From NCBI GenBank assembly GCA_937918935.1, contig CAKZSI010000004.1, forward strand, positions 23,249 to 87,248: a stretch of 64,000 bases of DNA, read 5' to 3'. The notes beneath the pieces were generated by a model, which saw only the letters and a program-made list of their open reading frames with translations, had not been told where the DNA came from and ran no database searches. The translations under genes were made by a program, and so were the position numbers. Below, piece by piece: positions 34,905-43,300 of this stretch (position 1 is its first letter; each line of letters begins with the position of its first letter). This DNA is from an uncultured Chloroflexales bacterium (GTDB lineage Bacteria > Chloroflexota > Chloroflexia > Chloroflexales > Chloroflexaceae).

Positions 34905-36227
34905 ATGCACTCACATATACTCTTCACCGATGTGGTCAATCGAGCGGAGCAGCAAGATTACCGCGACCGCGTAAATGTGGAAAGCGGCTTTCAGGCCCTG
35001 CTGGAGCGCGATGTGGTCATTCGCCGCCTGCAAGCTGAAGCCGCCGCCAACCCACGCATTCGGAGCTGGTTCATCAATGAGATCAAGACCCTCGCCACGT
35101 TGAGCCACCACGCCTTTATCCGGGTCTACGACGCGGGGATGCGCGACGAGGCGCCCTTCGCGGTCTGCGAGCGGTTGCGTGGAGTCACGGTTCAACATCG
35201 CCTCGACCTGCTGGCCGATCAGCATGAGCGGATGAGTTTCGATCAGGCCATCCACATCGTACAGAGCGTGGCCGAGGGCCTGGAGTATGCCCAGGGACGC
35301 GGCATTCGAGTGTATGATCTGACACCGGGGAATATTGTGCTTGCCGAGGATCGGCGGGTCGTGCTGACCAGCCTCGGCCAACCTTTGCCCGATAACCTGC
35401 TGGAGGCTGCACCCGTAACCCTGGCCTATGCGTCGCCCGAACAACTCTTTGGGGGGCCGAACGAAGGGACGAGCACAATCTACGGCCTGGGGGTTTTGCT
35501 GGCGCACCTGATCTGGGGCCGGCCACCCTTCGAGGGCGGCGCACTCAGCGTGCTGGCGCAGAAGCAGCGCTCAGGCAGCCTGCCGGTACTTGAGGATGTG
35601 CGGGCAAACCTGGTGTGCCCGTACCCGCTGGCCATGGTTATCCACCGCGCCACGCTCGCCCACCCTGCCGAGCGTTATGACACTATTAGATCGTTCCGGG
35701 CGGCGTTGCGTGAGAGCCTGACGGGCCGGCAAGTGCAGACGTCTATCGGCCCTCGCCAGGGCATGTATACCCTTTCGTTTTCCGAGATGCCCGCGATAGA
35801 AACAGAGAAGGCAGTGGCACAGGCGTATGCCCTCGAAGCGGAGCAACCCGGCGTCTGGCAAGCGTCGACTCCGGCGCCCTACGCCGACGAACCCGTTCGC
35901 AGCACCCCGGACACCCTGGCCAATGTGACCACGATGGCGAAACCGGCGCGCCCTCAACCCGATGTGATGGTCGTGGCGGAAGAACAGCCGTGCGCGTCAG
36001 CCGCGCCTGCGGCAGAGACCGTCCAGGTCCCGGGGGCGGAGAAGCCGGAGTTGCAGGCGGCATTGCCCTACACCCTGCTCATTCCCCTTCCCGATGATCA
36101 GGCGGAAGTTGCACCGCCGACGCCAGAGCGTCCTGCGCTGCGCCAGACCCTGATCAGCCCGGTGCACCTGGCGATGTTGATGATCCTGGGGGTGCTTGCC
36201 ATCGGGGCGGCGCTGATGTTTGGCTGA
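34905..36227 (+). CDS. Membrane-anchored serine/threonine pseudokinase
   Basis: 440 residues. Residues 20-275 follow a protein-kinase fold, but key residues are changed: the VAIK lysine is Arg (RDVVIRRL), HRDxKxxN reads VYDLTPGN, and DFG reads SLG (VVLTSLGQP). The glutamate of helix C (INEIKTL) and the APE-like ASPEQ are kept. A Pro/Ala-rich linker leads to a single C-terminal transmembrane helix (VHLAMLMILGVLAIGAALMF). It is therefore predicted to be a non-phosphorylating scaffold or sensor at the membrane. It follows the exopolysaccharide genes and may control them. ATG at 34905; GGAGTAACATCGT precedes it. Confidence 0.8.
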   Translation: MHSHILFTDVVNRAEQQDYRDRVNVESGFQALLERDVVIRRLQAEAAANPRIRSWFINEIKTLATLSHHAFIRVYDAGMRDEAPFAVCERLRGVTVQHRLDLLADQHERMSFDQAIHIVQSVAEGLEYAQGRGIRVYDLTPGNIVLAEDRRVVLTSLGQPLPDNLLEAAPVTLAYASPEQLFGGPNEGTSTIYGLGVLLAHLIWGRPPFEGGALSVLAQKQRSGSLPVLEDVRANLVCPYPLAMVIHRATLAHPAERYDTIRSFRAALRESLTGRQVQTSIGPRQGMYTLSFSEMPAIETEKAVAQAYALEAEQPGVWQASTPAPYADEPVRSTPDTLANVTTMAKPARPQPDVMVVAEEQPCASAAPAAETVQVPGAEKPELQAALPYTLLIPLPDDQAEVAPPTPERPALRQTLISPVHLAMLMILGVLAIGAALMFG

Positions 36228-36246
36228 TGAGCTGTGGCGGCGTAAC

Positions 36247-36269
36247 CCGCCGGGTTGCACCCGGCGGGA
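36247..36269. terminator. 10-bp perfect hairpin after the pseudokinase gene
   Basis: CCCGCCGGGT-TGC-ACCCGGCGGG, 20 bases after the stop. An A-rich tail follows on the plus strand rather than T, so a classical intrinsic terminator is uncertain. Confidence 0.45.
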
Positions 36270-36325
36270 AAAGAGAACGACCGGCGCCTCCGCTAGATAA
36301 GGAGCGTCCGGGACAACACCTCTTT

Positions 36326-36362
36326 CCGGCGCGCCAGGGCGTCGTCTGGCTGCGCCGGAAGG
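36326..36362. repeat. Nested inverted repeat
   Basis: TTCCGGCGC pairs with GCGCCGGAA, enclosing GCCAG/CTGGC. Strong cruciform potential in the gap before the beta-helix gene; the rest of 36228-36518 shows no gene. Confidence 0.5.
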
Positions 36363-36518
36363 GCAAATCGAGCCGGCGTCACCCAACCCTTTCCCTCGGC
36401 GAGACGAAGTCGCGTTGGGGTAGGGGTCGCCAGCAGGATGAAGGTACCGTTGTCCGTGTAACCGTCGTAGGCATAGACTGCAACTGACGTTCGATGAACA
36501 TCGTGTCAGGAAAGGTCT

Positions 36519-38456
36519 ATGCTGCACCCAACCCTGCGACGTTCCACGCACATCCTGATCGCGCTGATGGTCCTGGCAACGTTACCTTCCCTTCCCGTTG
36601 CGCGCGCCGCCCCAACGATTGTCGGCGATGGCACGCCCGGCAGTTGCACCGAAGCAAGCCTGCGCGCGGCGCTGGTGGGCGGCGGCAGCATCAGTTTCAA
36701 CTGCGGGGGCGCACCGGTGAGCATTACGGTCAGCGCGCCCTTCGAGATCACCGCGCCCGAGACGACGATTGACGGGGGCGGGCTGATTACCCTGCGGGGC
36801 CAGAATAGCCGTATCATCGCCCATCGCACCACCGGCGCGCAGGGAAGCAGCACACTCACCCTGCGGAACCTCACGATCACCGGCGGGCGGGCCAGCGGCG
36901 CCAATGACGCCGCCAACGGCGGCGCCATCGCCAGCATCTTTGCCGCTGCCAATCCGGCCTTCAAACCGGCGCTCGTCGTGGAACATGTCACCTTCGAAGA
37001 TAACGATTCCACGGTCACCAGCCTGACGCGCGGCGACGCCTATGACTACGGGGGCGGGGCGATCTACTCTCAGGGCGGATCGGTGACGGTGCGGAACTGT
37101 CGCTTCATCGGCAACGACGCCAACAACGCCGCCGGCGGCGCGATCCACGTCCTCCAGAGCGGTCTGGTGATTGAGGACAGCGAATTCAACAACAACAGCG
37201 CCATCGGCACGCGGCCGCAGGACAGCCTGGGCGGCGCGATCTACATTGACGGTCTGGGCGGCGAGAACGGCCTGTTCCGGGTGGTGCGCAGCGACTTTAC
37301 CAACAACCGCGCCTACAACTCGGGCGGCGCGATCTACGTGAACATGTACGAGAACAGCAGCCGCGCCGAAGTGCTGGACAGCGCGTTTGTCGAAAACGCG
37401 GTGATCGGCGGCGAGCGCGCCCAGGGCGGGGCCATCGGCGGCGGCGGATCGAGCCTGGGCGGGGCGACCGGCAACCCCGCCATCGTGATCGAGCGCAGCC
37501 TCTTCAGCGCCAACAGCGTCCGGCGCACGCCCGGGGCGGGCGGCAATCCCAACGAAGACGGTTCGGGCGGGGCGCTGGCCTTTCCCCAACGGGCGCGGCT
37601 GCGGATCGTCAACAGCACCTTCGCAGGCAACCGGGCCGCCGGCGCGAGCTTCAACGCTAACGGCGGCGCACTTTACGTGGTGAACCACAGCGACCCCTTC
37701 GAAATCGTCAACAGCACCTTCGCCAATAACAGCGCCGGCTGGGTCGGCGGGGCGATCAGCAATAGCCAGATCAACGGCCAGCCCGGCGGCCGGGTGCGCA
37801 ATACGCTCTTCGTCAACAACACTGCCGATAACGGCCCCAACGACTGGAACATTCAGCAGCACTGCTCCTCGGAACTGGCCCACGATGACCGGAGCCTGCA
37901 GTTCCCCCCACGCCTGACCGGGGGCAACTTCTTCAACGACGTGACCTGCTTCCAGGGCAAGAGCGCACCCAACCAGACGGGCGATCCCCAGTTCCGCGAC
38001 CCGCAACTGCAGGCCCTGGCCGACAATGGCGGCCCGACCCGGACCATGGCCATCACCGCCGCCAGCCCGGCCTTCAACGCCGGGGCCGATTGCCCGCCGA
38101 CCGACCAGCGCGGCGTCGCCCGCCCGCAGGGGGCAGGCTGCGACCTGGGGGCCTTTGAGGTGATTGCGGCCCTGGCGGTGGCGCCGGGGCTGATCGGCGT
38201 CAATGCCGCCAATCCCGCCCTCGACGTGCGGGGCGACGGCTTCACGGCCAGCAGCGTCGTACAGGTCAACGGCGCCGACCGCCCGACGACTTTCATCAGC
38301 CCCCTGGCGCTTCGGGTTGACCTCGCGCCCGCCGACGTAGCTGCTCCCGGCGCGCTCCGCATCAGCGTGCGCGGACCCGGGGAAAGCCTGGCTGGCGCCG
38401 AGGTGCGCGTGGTGGAGGAACTGCGGCGCGTCCATCTGCCGCTGGTGCGGCGCTGA
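36519..38456 (+). CDS. Secreted right-handed beta-helix protein (polymorphic repeat type)
   Basis: 645 residues. Signal peptide near residues 1-30 (ILIALMVLATLPSLPVARAA). A CSLREA-like start (GDGTPGSCTEASLRAAL) is followed by beta-helix rungs rich in GGAI and NxSxFxxN patterns (GGAIYSQGGSVTVRNCRFIG; GGAIYVNMYENSSRAEV; VNSTFANNSAGWVGGAISN), as in choice-of-anchor and polymorphic outer-surface proteins. The tail has an IPT-like fold (VVQVNGADRPTTFISPLAL). Likely a cell-surface adhesin or polysaccharide-binding protein. No sortase-type motif. AGGAAAGGTCT precedes the ATG. Confidence 0.85.
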   Translation: MLHPTLRRSTHILIALMVLATLPSLPVARAAPTIVGDGTPGSCTEASLRAALVGGGSISFNCGGAPVSITVSAPFEITAPETTIDGGGLITLRGQNSRIIAHRTTGAQGSSTLTLRNLTITGGRASGANDAANGGAIASIFAAANPAFKPALVVEHVTFEDNDSTVTSLTRGDAYDYGGGAIYSQGGSVTVRNCRFIGNDANNAAGGAIHVLQSGLVIEDSEFNNNSAIGTRPQDSLGGAIYIDGLGGENGLFRVVRSDFTNNRAYNSGGAIYVNMYENSSRAEVLDSAFVENAVIGGERAQGGAIGGGGSSLGGATGNPAIVIERSLFSANSVRRTPGAGGNPNEDGSGGALAFPQRARLRIVNSTFAGNRAAGASFNANGGALYVVNHSDPFEIVNSTFANNSAGWVGGAISNSQINGQPGGRVRNTLFVNNTADNGPNDWNIQQHCSSELAHDDRSLQFPPRLTGGNFFNDVTCFQGKSAPNQTGDPQFRDPQLQALADNGGPTRTMAITAASPAFNAGADCPPTDQRGVARPQGAGCDLGAFEVIAALAVAPGLIGVNAANPALDVRGDGFTASSVVQVNGADRPTTFISPLALRVDLAPADVAAPGALRISVRGPGESLAGAEVRVVEELRRVHLPLVRR

Positions 38457-38465
38457 TTTGTCTCG

Positions 38466-38474
38466 TGCTATAAT
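38466..38474 (+). promoter_or_regulatory. Extended -10 promoter in front of leuS
   Basis: TGCTATAAT (perfect extended -10), about 285 bases before the leucine-rich upstream ORF. The implied leader RNA would carry two family 1 palindromes. Confidence 0.55.
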
Positions 38475-38529
38475 ACGTAGAGCTTTTTCGCAAGCCGGCA
38501 CGGCTTCGCGGTACAACGAGACGGCCAGG

Positions 38530-38612
38530 GGTTCCAGGATGGGCTGCGCTCTCCTGGCTCCTCCCCTCAGACAGGGGCGTGGGGAACCCAGAGTTCACCA
38601 CGCTCCTCCGAC
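38530..38612. repeat. Family 1 repeat, modules A and B
   Basis: CCAGGATGGGCTGCGCTCTC, then CTGGCTCCTCCCC and GGGGAACCCAGAGTTCACC. Inside the presumed leuS leader. Confidence 0.65.
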
Positions 38613-38629
38613 CGAGCGACGAACGCGGG

Positions 38630-38711
38630 TTCCTGGGAAGGCCGGGTCCTTCCGGACCAGTCCCTCAAGCAGGGGGATGGGGAAACCTGGTTTCTCCATC
38701 CCCTGCCAACC
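38630..38711. repeat. Family 1 repeat, modules A and B
   Basis: CTGGGAAGGCCGGGTCCTTC, CGGACCAGTCCCTC and GGGGAAACCTGGTTTCTCC then CATCCCCTGCC. Second copy in the leuS leader. Confidence 0.7.
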
Positions 38712-38757
38712 GGATGGGTTCACAAAAGAGGTATGGCTCTGAAAGGAGGTGAGCACC

Positions 38758-38865
38758 ATGTCAGACCCTGATCTTAGTGGCCTTCGCGCCTGGATGTTGC
38801 AGTTATGCCTGGCACCTGGCCTGCCAGCCGTGCTCATCTCCCGAGGAGCAGACCTGTATGAGTGA
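38758..38865 (+). CDS. Leucine-rich upstream ORF overlapping the leuS start (possible leader peptide)
   Basis: 35 codons from ATG 38758 to TGA 38863-38865, preceded by AAAGGAGGTGA (38742-38752), a perfect Shine-Dalgarno and the strongest in the window. The peptide starts MSDPDLSGLRAWMLQLCLAP and contains eight leucines using six different codons, including a rare TTA. Its stop overlaps the leuS ATG (38858) by 8 bases, so ribosomes ending here could restart on leuS. This arrangement suggests translational coupling or leucine-sensitive control of leucyl-tRNA synthetase. It could also be a chance ORF created near the leuS ribosome-binding site. Confidence 0.6.
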   Translation: MSDPDLSGLRAWMLQLCLAPGLPAVLISRGADLYE

Positions 38866-41848
38866 CCCGAAATCTGAGAAAACCCACACCGAGCGCTACG
38901 ATCCCGCCGCGATTGAAAAGAAGTGGCAGGACCGTTGGGCCGCCGATGACCTGTACCGGACCGGCCCCGCCGACAGCCGCCCCAAGTACTACGTTCTGGA
39001 CTTCTACCCCTACCCCTCCGGCGAGGGGTTGAGCGTCGGCCACTGCCGCAACTACATCCCCACCGATGTAGTGGCCCGCTACTACCGCATGCGCGGCTAC
39101 AATGTGCTTCACCCGATGGGGTGGGACGCCTTTGGCCTGCCCACCGAAAACCAGGCCATCAAGACGAAGACCAACCCGGCCCTGCTGACCCGGCGCTACG
39201 CGGCCAACTACAAGCGCCAGATGAACCTGATCGGGGTCAGCTACGACTGGAGCCGCGAAATCACCTCCTCCGAGCCCGACTACTACCACTGGACGCAGTG
39301 GATCTTCCTGCGCCTGTACGACCACTGGTACGACCGGCGGGTGGATCGGGCGCGGCCCATCGCGGAACTGGAGGCCGAACTGGCAGTCAGCGGGACCGGT
39401 CGCCTCGATCTGCCACTGTCGGAGCGGCGGATCAGCGCCGATGAGTGGAACGCCTACACGCCCCTGGAGCGCCAGGAGTTCCTGCGGCGCTTCCGCCTGG
39501 CCTACCGCGGCGAAGCCACCGTCAACTGGGACCCGGTGGATAAGACGGTTATCGCCAACGAAGAGGTCGGCCCCGACGGGCGGGCCTGGCGCAGCGGCGC
39601 CCTGGTGGAACGCAAGGTCCTCAAGCAATGGTTCTTCCGCATCACCGCCTACGCCGACCGGCTGGATCGCGACCTGGATACGGTGGACTGGCCCCCGCAG
39701 ATTGTCACCATGCAGCGCAACTGGATCGGGCGTTCGCGGGGGGCAGAGGTGGTCTTTCACACCGAAGAGGGCGACCCGATCGTGGTCTTTACCACTCGCC
39801 CCGATACGCTCTGGGGAGCCACCTTCATGGTGCTGGCGCCGGAGCATCCCCTGGTGCAGAAGGTGACCACCAGCGAGCAGCAGGCGGCGGTGGCGGCGTA
39901 TGTCGAGCAGGCCCGGGCGCAGAGCGGCGTGGTCGCCCCGGTTGAAGAGAAGGACAAGACCGGGGTCTTTACCGGCGGGTATGCTATCAATCCGGTCAAC
40001 GGCGCGCGCATTCCGATCTGGATCGCCGACTACGTGCTGATGGGTTATGGCACGGGCGCGATTATGGCCGTGCCTGCCCATGATGAGCGCGACTTCGCCT
40101 TCGCCCTCAAGTACGGCCTGCCAATCGTGCCGGTGATCAATCGTCCCGATGACGCCGCGCGTTCGGTGCTGCGCGCCGGCGCCTACCGCTCCGAACTGCG
40201 CGAGGCGCTGCGGGCAGCGGGCTACTCGTTCGGCGAGGAGGACGGCGAACTGATCGTGGAACTGCGCGGCGCCCAGGCGGAAGCCTATGCCGATCTGGTG
40301 CGCCCCTACCTGGTGGAAGGATGGACCGAGGTGGCCGGTTCGGGCTGGCTGGCGATCTTCCCCGACGCGGTCATTCCCTTCGACAGCGTCGAGGCCGATG
40401 CGCGCATCGCCAGCCGCATCCGCACCGAACTGCGGGTGGACGCCATCCCCACCTATATGGCCTACCTGGTGACGACGCCCGCCTACCGCGAGATCGTCTA
40501 CCACGACGAGTATGGCGCGCCCATCCACTCGGGGCCGATCAACGGCGTGCCCGGCGCCGAGGCGGTTGATCGCGCTATCGCCTACCTGGAGGAACACGGG
40601 CTGGGCAAAGGGCGCATGAACTACAAGATGCGCGACTGGCTGATCAGCCGCCAGCGGTACTGGGGCACGCCCATCCCCATCATTCACGCCGAGGACGGCA
40701 TGGAAGTGATGCTGTCGGACGATGAACTGCCGCTGACCCTGCCCGGCGTCGAGAACTACGAGCCAACCGCCACGGGTGAGTCGCCGCTGGCCAAGATCGA
40801 CGAGTGGGTTAACGTCACCCTGCCCGATGGGCGCAAGGGCCGCCGCGAGACCGATACCATGGGTACCTTCGCCTGCTCCTCGTGGTACTTCCTGCGCTTC
40901 GCCGACCCGCGCAACGATCGCGAACTGGCCGCCAAAGACCTGCTGGATTACTGGCTGCCGGTGGATATGTACGTCGGCGGGGCCGAACACGCGGTGATGC
41001 ACCTGCTCTACGCCCGCTTCTGGACCAAGTTCCTCCACGATTACGGCCTGTTGAACTTCGTGGAGCCGTTCAAGAGCCTGCGGAACCAGGGGCTGATCCT
41101 GGCGCCGCCGCGGGAGGTCAACGGGCAGATCGTCATCGAGAAGATGTCAAAGTCGAAGAATAACGTGATCACTCCTGACGAGGTGGTCGCAAAGCACGGC
41201 GCCGATGCCCTGCGCGGCTACGAGTGCTTCATCTCCGACTTCGAAGCCTCGGTGCCCTGGAGCACTGACGGCGTGCCGGGGGTGCGCCGCTGGCTCGACC
41301 GGGTGTGGCGCATCGTGCTCGCCCCGGAGGAGGAGCGCAACCCCGAGGCAACCTTTAGCGAACGGCAATTGCGCCGGATTACCCATCAGTCGATCATCCG
41401 CGTCTCGAATGATATCGAGGGCTTCAAGTTCAACACGATGGTTGCAGCCCTGATGGAGTTCACCAACGCCCTCTACAAGGCGCGCGACGCCGGTCTGGTC
41501 AGTACACCCGCCTGGAGCGAGGCCATCGAGACGCTGATCCTGCTGATGGCCCCGGTGGCGCCGCACATCGCCGAGGAGCTGTGGTCGCGCATCGGGCGCC
41601 CGTACAGCGTGCACCAGCAGCGCTGGCCGGTCGCCGATCCGGCCCTGGCGGCTGAGGACGAGGTGGAGATCGTCGTGCAGGTCAATGGCAAGGTGCGCGA
41701 CAAACTGGTCGCCCCGGTGGACACCGGCGAGGCGCGCCTGCGCGAACTGGCCCTGGCCAGTGAACGGGTGCAGGCTTACGTGAATGGCAAAACGGTTCGG
41801 AATGTGATCGTCGTGCCCGGTAAACTGGTCAATATCGTGGTTGGTTGA
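38858..41848 (+). CDS. leuS: Leucyl-tRNA synthetase
   Basis: 996 residues, longer than most bacterial LeuRS (about 800-880). Class I signatures: PSGEGLSVGH (HIGH-type, residues 53-62) and KMSKSKNN (about 762). The CP1 editing domain has VVFTTRPDTLWGATFMVLAP and YGTGAIMAVPAHDERDFAFA. The C-terminal domain ends EIVVQVNGKVRDKL. Extra length lies in CP1 (about 160-220) and before the catalytic return. CGAGGAG at 38842 precedes the ATG at 38858. The upstream ORF at 38758 overlaps this start and may couple its translation. Cytoplasmic; charges tRNA-Leu. Confidence 0.95.
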   Translation: MSDPKSEKTHTERYDPAAIEKKWQDRWAADDLYRTGPADSRPKYYVLDFYPYPSGEGLSVGHCRNYIPTDVVARYYRMRGYNVLHPMGWDAFGLPTENQAIKTKTNPALLTRRYAANYKRQMNLIGVSYDWSREITSSEPDYYHWTQWIFLRLYDHWYDRRVDRARPIAELEAELAVSGTGRLDLPLSERRISADEWNAYTPLERQEFLRRFRLAYRGEATVNWDPVDKTVIANEEVGPDGRAWRSGALVERKVLKQWFFRITAYADRLDRDLDTVDWPPQIVTMQRNWIGRSRGAEVVFHTEEGDPIVVFTTRPDTLWGATFMVLAPEHPLVQKVTTSEQQAAVAAYVEQARAQSGVVAPVEEKDKTGVFTGGYAINPVNGARIPIWIADYVLMGYGTGAIMAVPAHDERDFAFALKYGLPIVPVINRPDDAARSVLRAGAYRSELREALRAAGYSFGEEDGELIVELRGAQAEAYADLVRPYLVEGWTEVAGSGWLAIFPDAVIPFDSVEADARIASRIRTELRVDAIPTYMAYLVTTPAYREIVYHDEYGAPIHSGPINGVPGAEAVDRAIAYLEEHGLGKGRMNYKMRDWLISRQRYWGTPIPIIHAEDGMEVMLSDDELPLTLPGVENYEPTATGESPLAKIDEWVNVTLPDGRKGRRETDTMGTFACSSWYFLRFADPRNDRELAAKDLLDYWLPVDMYVGGAEHAVMHLLYARFWTKFLHDYGLLNFVEPFKSLRNQGLILAPPREVNGQIVIEKMSKSKNNVITPDEVVAKHGADALRGYECFISDFEASVPWSTDGVPGVRRWLDRVWRIVLAPEEERNPEATFSERQLRRITHQSIIRVSNDIEGFKFNTMVAALMEFTNALYKARDAGLVSTPAWSEAIETLILLMAPVAPHIAEELWSRIGRPYSVHQQRWPVADPALAAEDEVEIVVQVNGKVRDKLVAPVDTGEARLRELALASERVQAYVNGKTVRNVIVVPGKLVNIVVG

Positions 41849-41865
41849 GGTGAACGCGAGCGGTT

Positions 41866-41911
41866 GCAGGGGGATCGGGGAAACCTCTGCTTTATCACTT
41901 TGCCCCTGGCG
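41866..41911. repeat. Family 1 repeat, module B (degenerate)
   Basis: GGGGGATCGGGGAAACC then TCTGCTTTATCACTTTGCCCC, after leuS. One arm is intact, the other eroded. Confidence 0.5.
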
Positions 41912-41916
41912 TGAAC

Positions 41917-41943
41917 GTTCGGAGGGGCCACACCCCTCCGAAC
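41917..41943. terminator. Perfect 11-bp hairpin after leuS
   Basis: GTTCGGAGGGG-CCACA-CCCCTCCGAAC. Its stem is like the ubiE terminator (CGGAGGG/CCCTCCG) but lacks a T-run. Probably ends or stabilises the leuS mRNA. Confidence 0.5.
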
Positions 41944-42004
41944 CTCCTCGTAGCGGAAGCTGCGGCAGGGGACAATAGCGGCGAGGTCTGGTGGCCCGAC
42001 GGAA

Positions 42005-42442
42005 ATGGCGCGCAACGGCCAGCAGTCCATTGCTCTGGACCCAATAGGAATGAGCATCGCTACACAGCGCCTGATCTGGGCCTACGGCTGCGCGCTGGTC
42101 GGGGCGCTGCTGTTTGCGCTGCGACGTTTGCTGTTGCCGAATTACTTCGAGCTTGAGGGTCTGCCCCTGGCGATTGCCATTCCTTCGGCGCTCTACTCGT
42201 GCTACACCAACCCGGCCCTGAGCACCTGCGGTGACGGGGCGATCTTCGCCCTGACGGCCCTTGGTGTGGTAGCTGCAACGGGCTGGGGCAGCCCGGGGCG
42301 CAGCATCTTCGCGGTCATTCTGATTATTCTCCCCCTGTGCTTTTACTTCCTCTTCGCCGCGGCCGGCCTGGCCGCAGCGATGCTCTTGCTCATTCCCGTG
42401 GCGGTTGAACTGGGTGACCGGTGGCTCTTTGTGGACCGCTGA
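42005..42442 (+). CDS. Small integral membrane protein, unknown function
   Basis: 145 residues with about four hydrophobic segments (LIWAYGCALVGALLFALRRL; LPLAIAIPSALYS; AIFALTALGVVAA; IFAVILIILPLCFYFLFAAA). No motif recognised. Two starts are possible: ATG 42005, or ATG 42050 with AGGA immediately before it; the longer is listed. Monocistronic between leuS and a convergent response regulator. The following 42443-42577 gap contains a worn family 1 repeat (GGGAACGGGTTCCC). Confidence 0.55.
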   Translation: MARNGQQSIALDPIGMSIATQRLIWAYGCALVGALLFALRRLLLPNYFELEGLPLAIAIPSALYSCYTNPALSTCGDGAIFALTALGVVAATGWGSPGRSIFAVILIILPLCFYFLFAAAGLAAAMLLLIPVAVELGDRWLFVDR

Positions 42443-42577
42443 CGCGCGTCTGGTCACACCGCGTACCCGGGAGGCCCCATCCCCCCGTTCGCCGGTGGGT
42501 CAGGCGACCCGGCACCGGTTGGGAGATGCAGGGAACGGGTTCCCTACGTCCCTCCAACTCGAGACGCAGATTGGCGA

Positions 42578-43300
42578 TCACGCGGTAGAGGAAGGCTCAC
42601 CGCCGGGGGTATAGCCCATCTTGATCCAGCCCTTTTTAATGGCGTAGATCACGGCCATCGTGCGATCGTTGACCTGAAGCTTGGAGAGGATGGAGGTGAT
42701 GTGGTTCTTGACCGTCTGGCCGCTGATGGACAACTCGTTGGCAATCTCCTTATTGGAAAGGCCGCGGGCGATGCAGTCAAGGATCTCGATCTCCCGGCTG
42801 GTAAGCGGGGCGAAGAGGCTGGCGGTCTGGTCTTCGTCAGTGGCAGCCAGTTCGCGGAACTGGTGGAGCACGCGGGTCGCGACAGCCGGGCGGGCCAGCA
42901 CGGCGTCGTTGATCAGGTAGCGGCCTCTGGCGACCTCGCGGATAAACAGCAGCAATTCCTCGGGATGCACATCCTTGGACGAATAGGCGGCCGCGCCTAC
43001 CTTGATGGCCTGGAACAGTTGATTGTCGTCCTCATAGACGCTGAGCACAATGATCCCGATGCGCGGGTCGCGACGCTTGATCACCCGGGCGACCTCCAGG
43101 CCGTTGAGACCGGGCAGGTTGATATCCACAAGCACCACATCGGGGTTAAGGCGTTCGGTGAGCTTCAGGGCTTCCTGACCATTTTCAGCTTCGCCGATCA
43201 CCATAATATCACTGGCGTCTTCGAGGCTCCAGCGGATCCCCTGGCGGAAGAGAGGGTGATCGTCAATAATCAACACACGGATTAGATTTGGATTGGTCAT
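42578..43300 (-). CDS. NarL/FixJ-type response regulator
   Basis: 240 residues. Receiver domain with acidic pair IIDDHPLFRQG, phosphoacceptor Asp59 (VVLVDINLPGLNG) and the conserved Lys in YSSKDVHPEEL. LuxR-type helix-turn-helix at the C-terminus (LTSREIEILDCIARGLSNKE; SGQTVKNHITSIL). It would activate or repress genes when phosphorylated by the kinase encoded just upstream; the two overlap by 4 bases (ATGA). The frame is open to 43435, but I use the ATG at 43300 where the receiver begins. Confidence 0.9.
   Translation of the reverse strand: MTNPNLIRVLIIDDHPLFRQGIRWSLEDASDIMVIGEAENGQEALKLTERLNPDVVLVDINLPGLNGLEVARVIKRRDPRIGIIVLSVYEDDNQLFQAIKVGAAAYSSKDVHPEELLLFIREVARGRYLINDAVLARPAVATRVLHQFRELAATDEDQTASLFAPLTSREIEILDCIARGLSNKEIANELSISGQTVKNHITSILSKLQVNDRTMAVIYAIKKGWIKMGYTPGGEPSSTA

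Noticed and set aside
36582..38516. 644-codon minus-strand frame
   Set aside because: Antisense to the beta-helix gene; no motifs or ribosome-binding site.
38834..41038. 734-codon open frame on the minus strand
   Set aside because: Fully antisense to leuS; long shadow frames are expected in GC-rich genes and the translation has no protein motifs.
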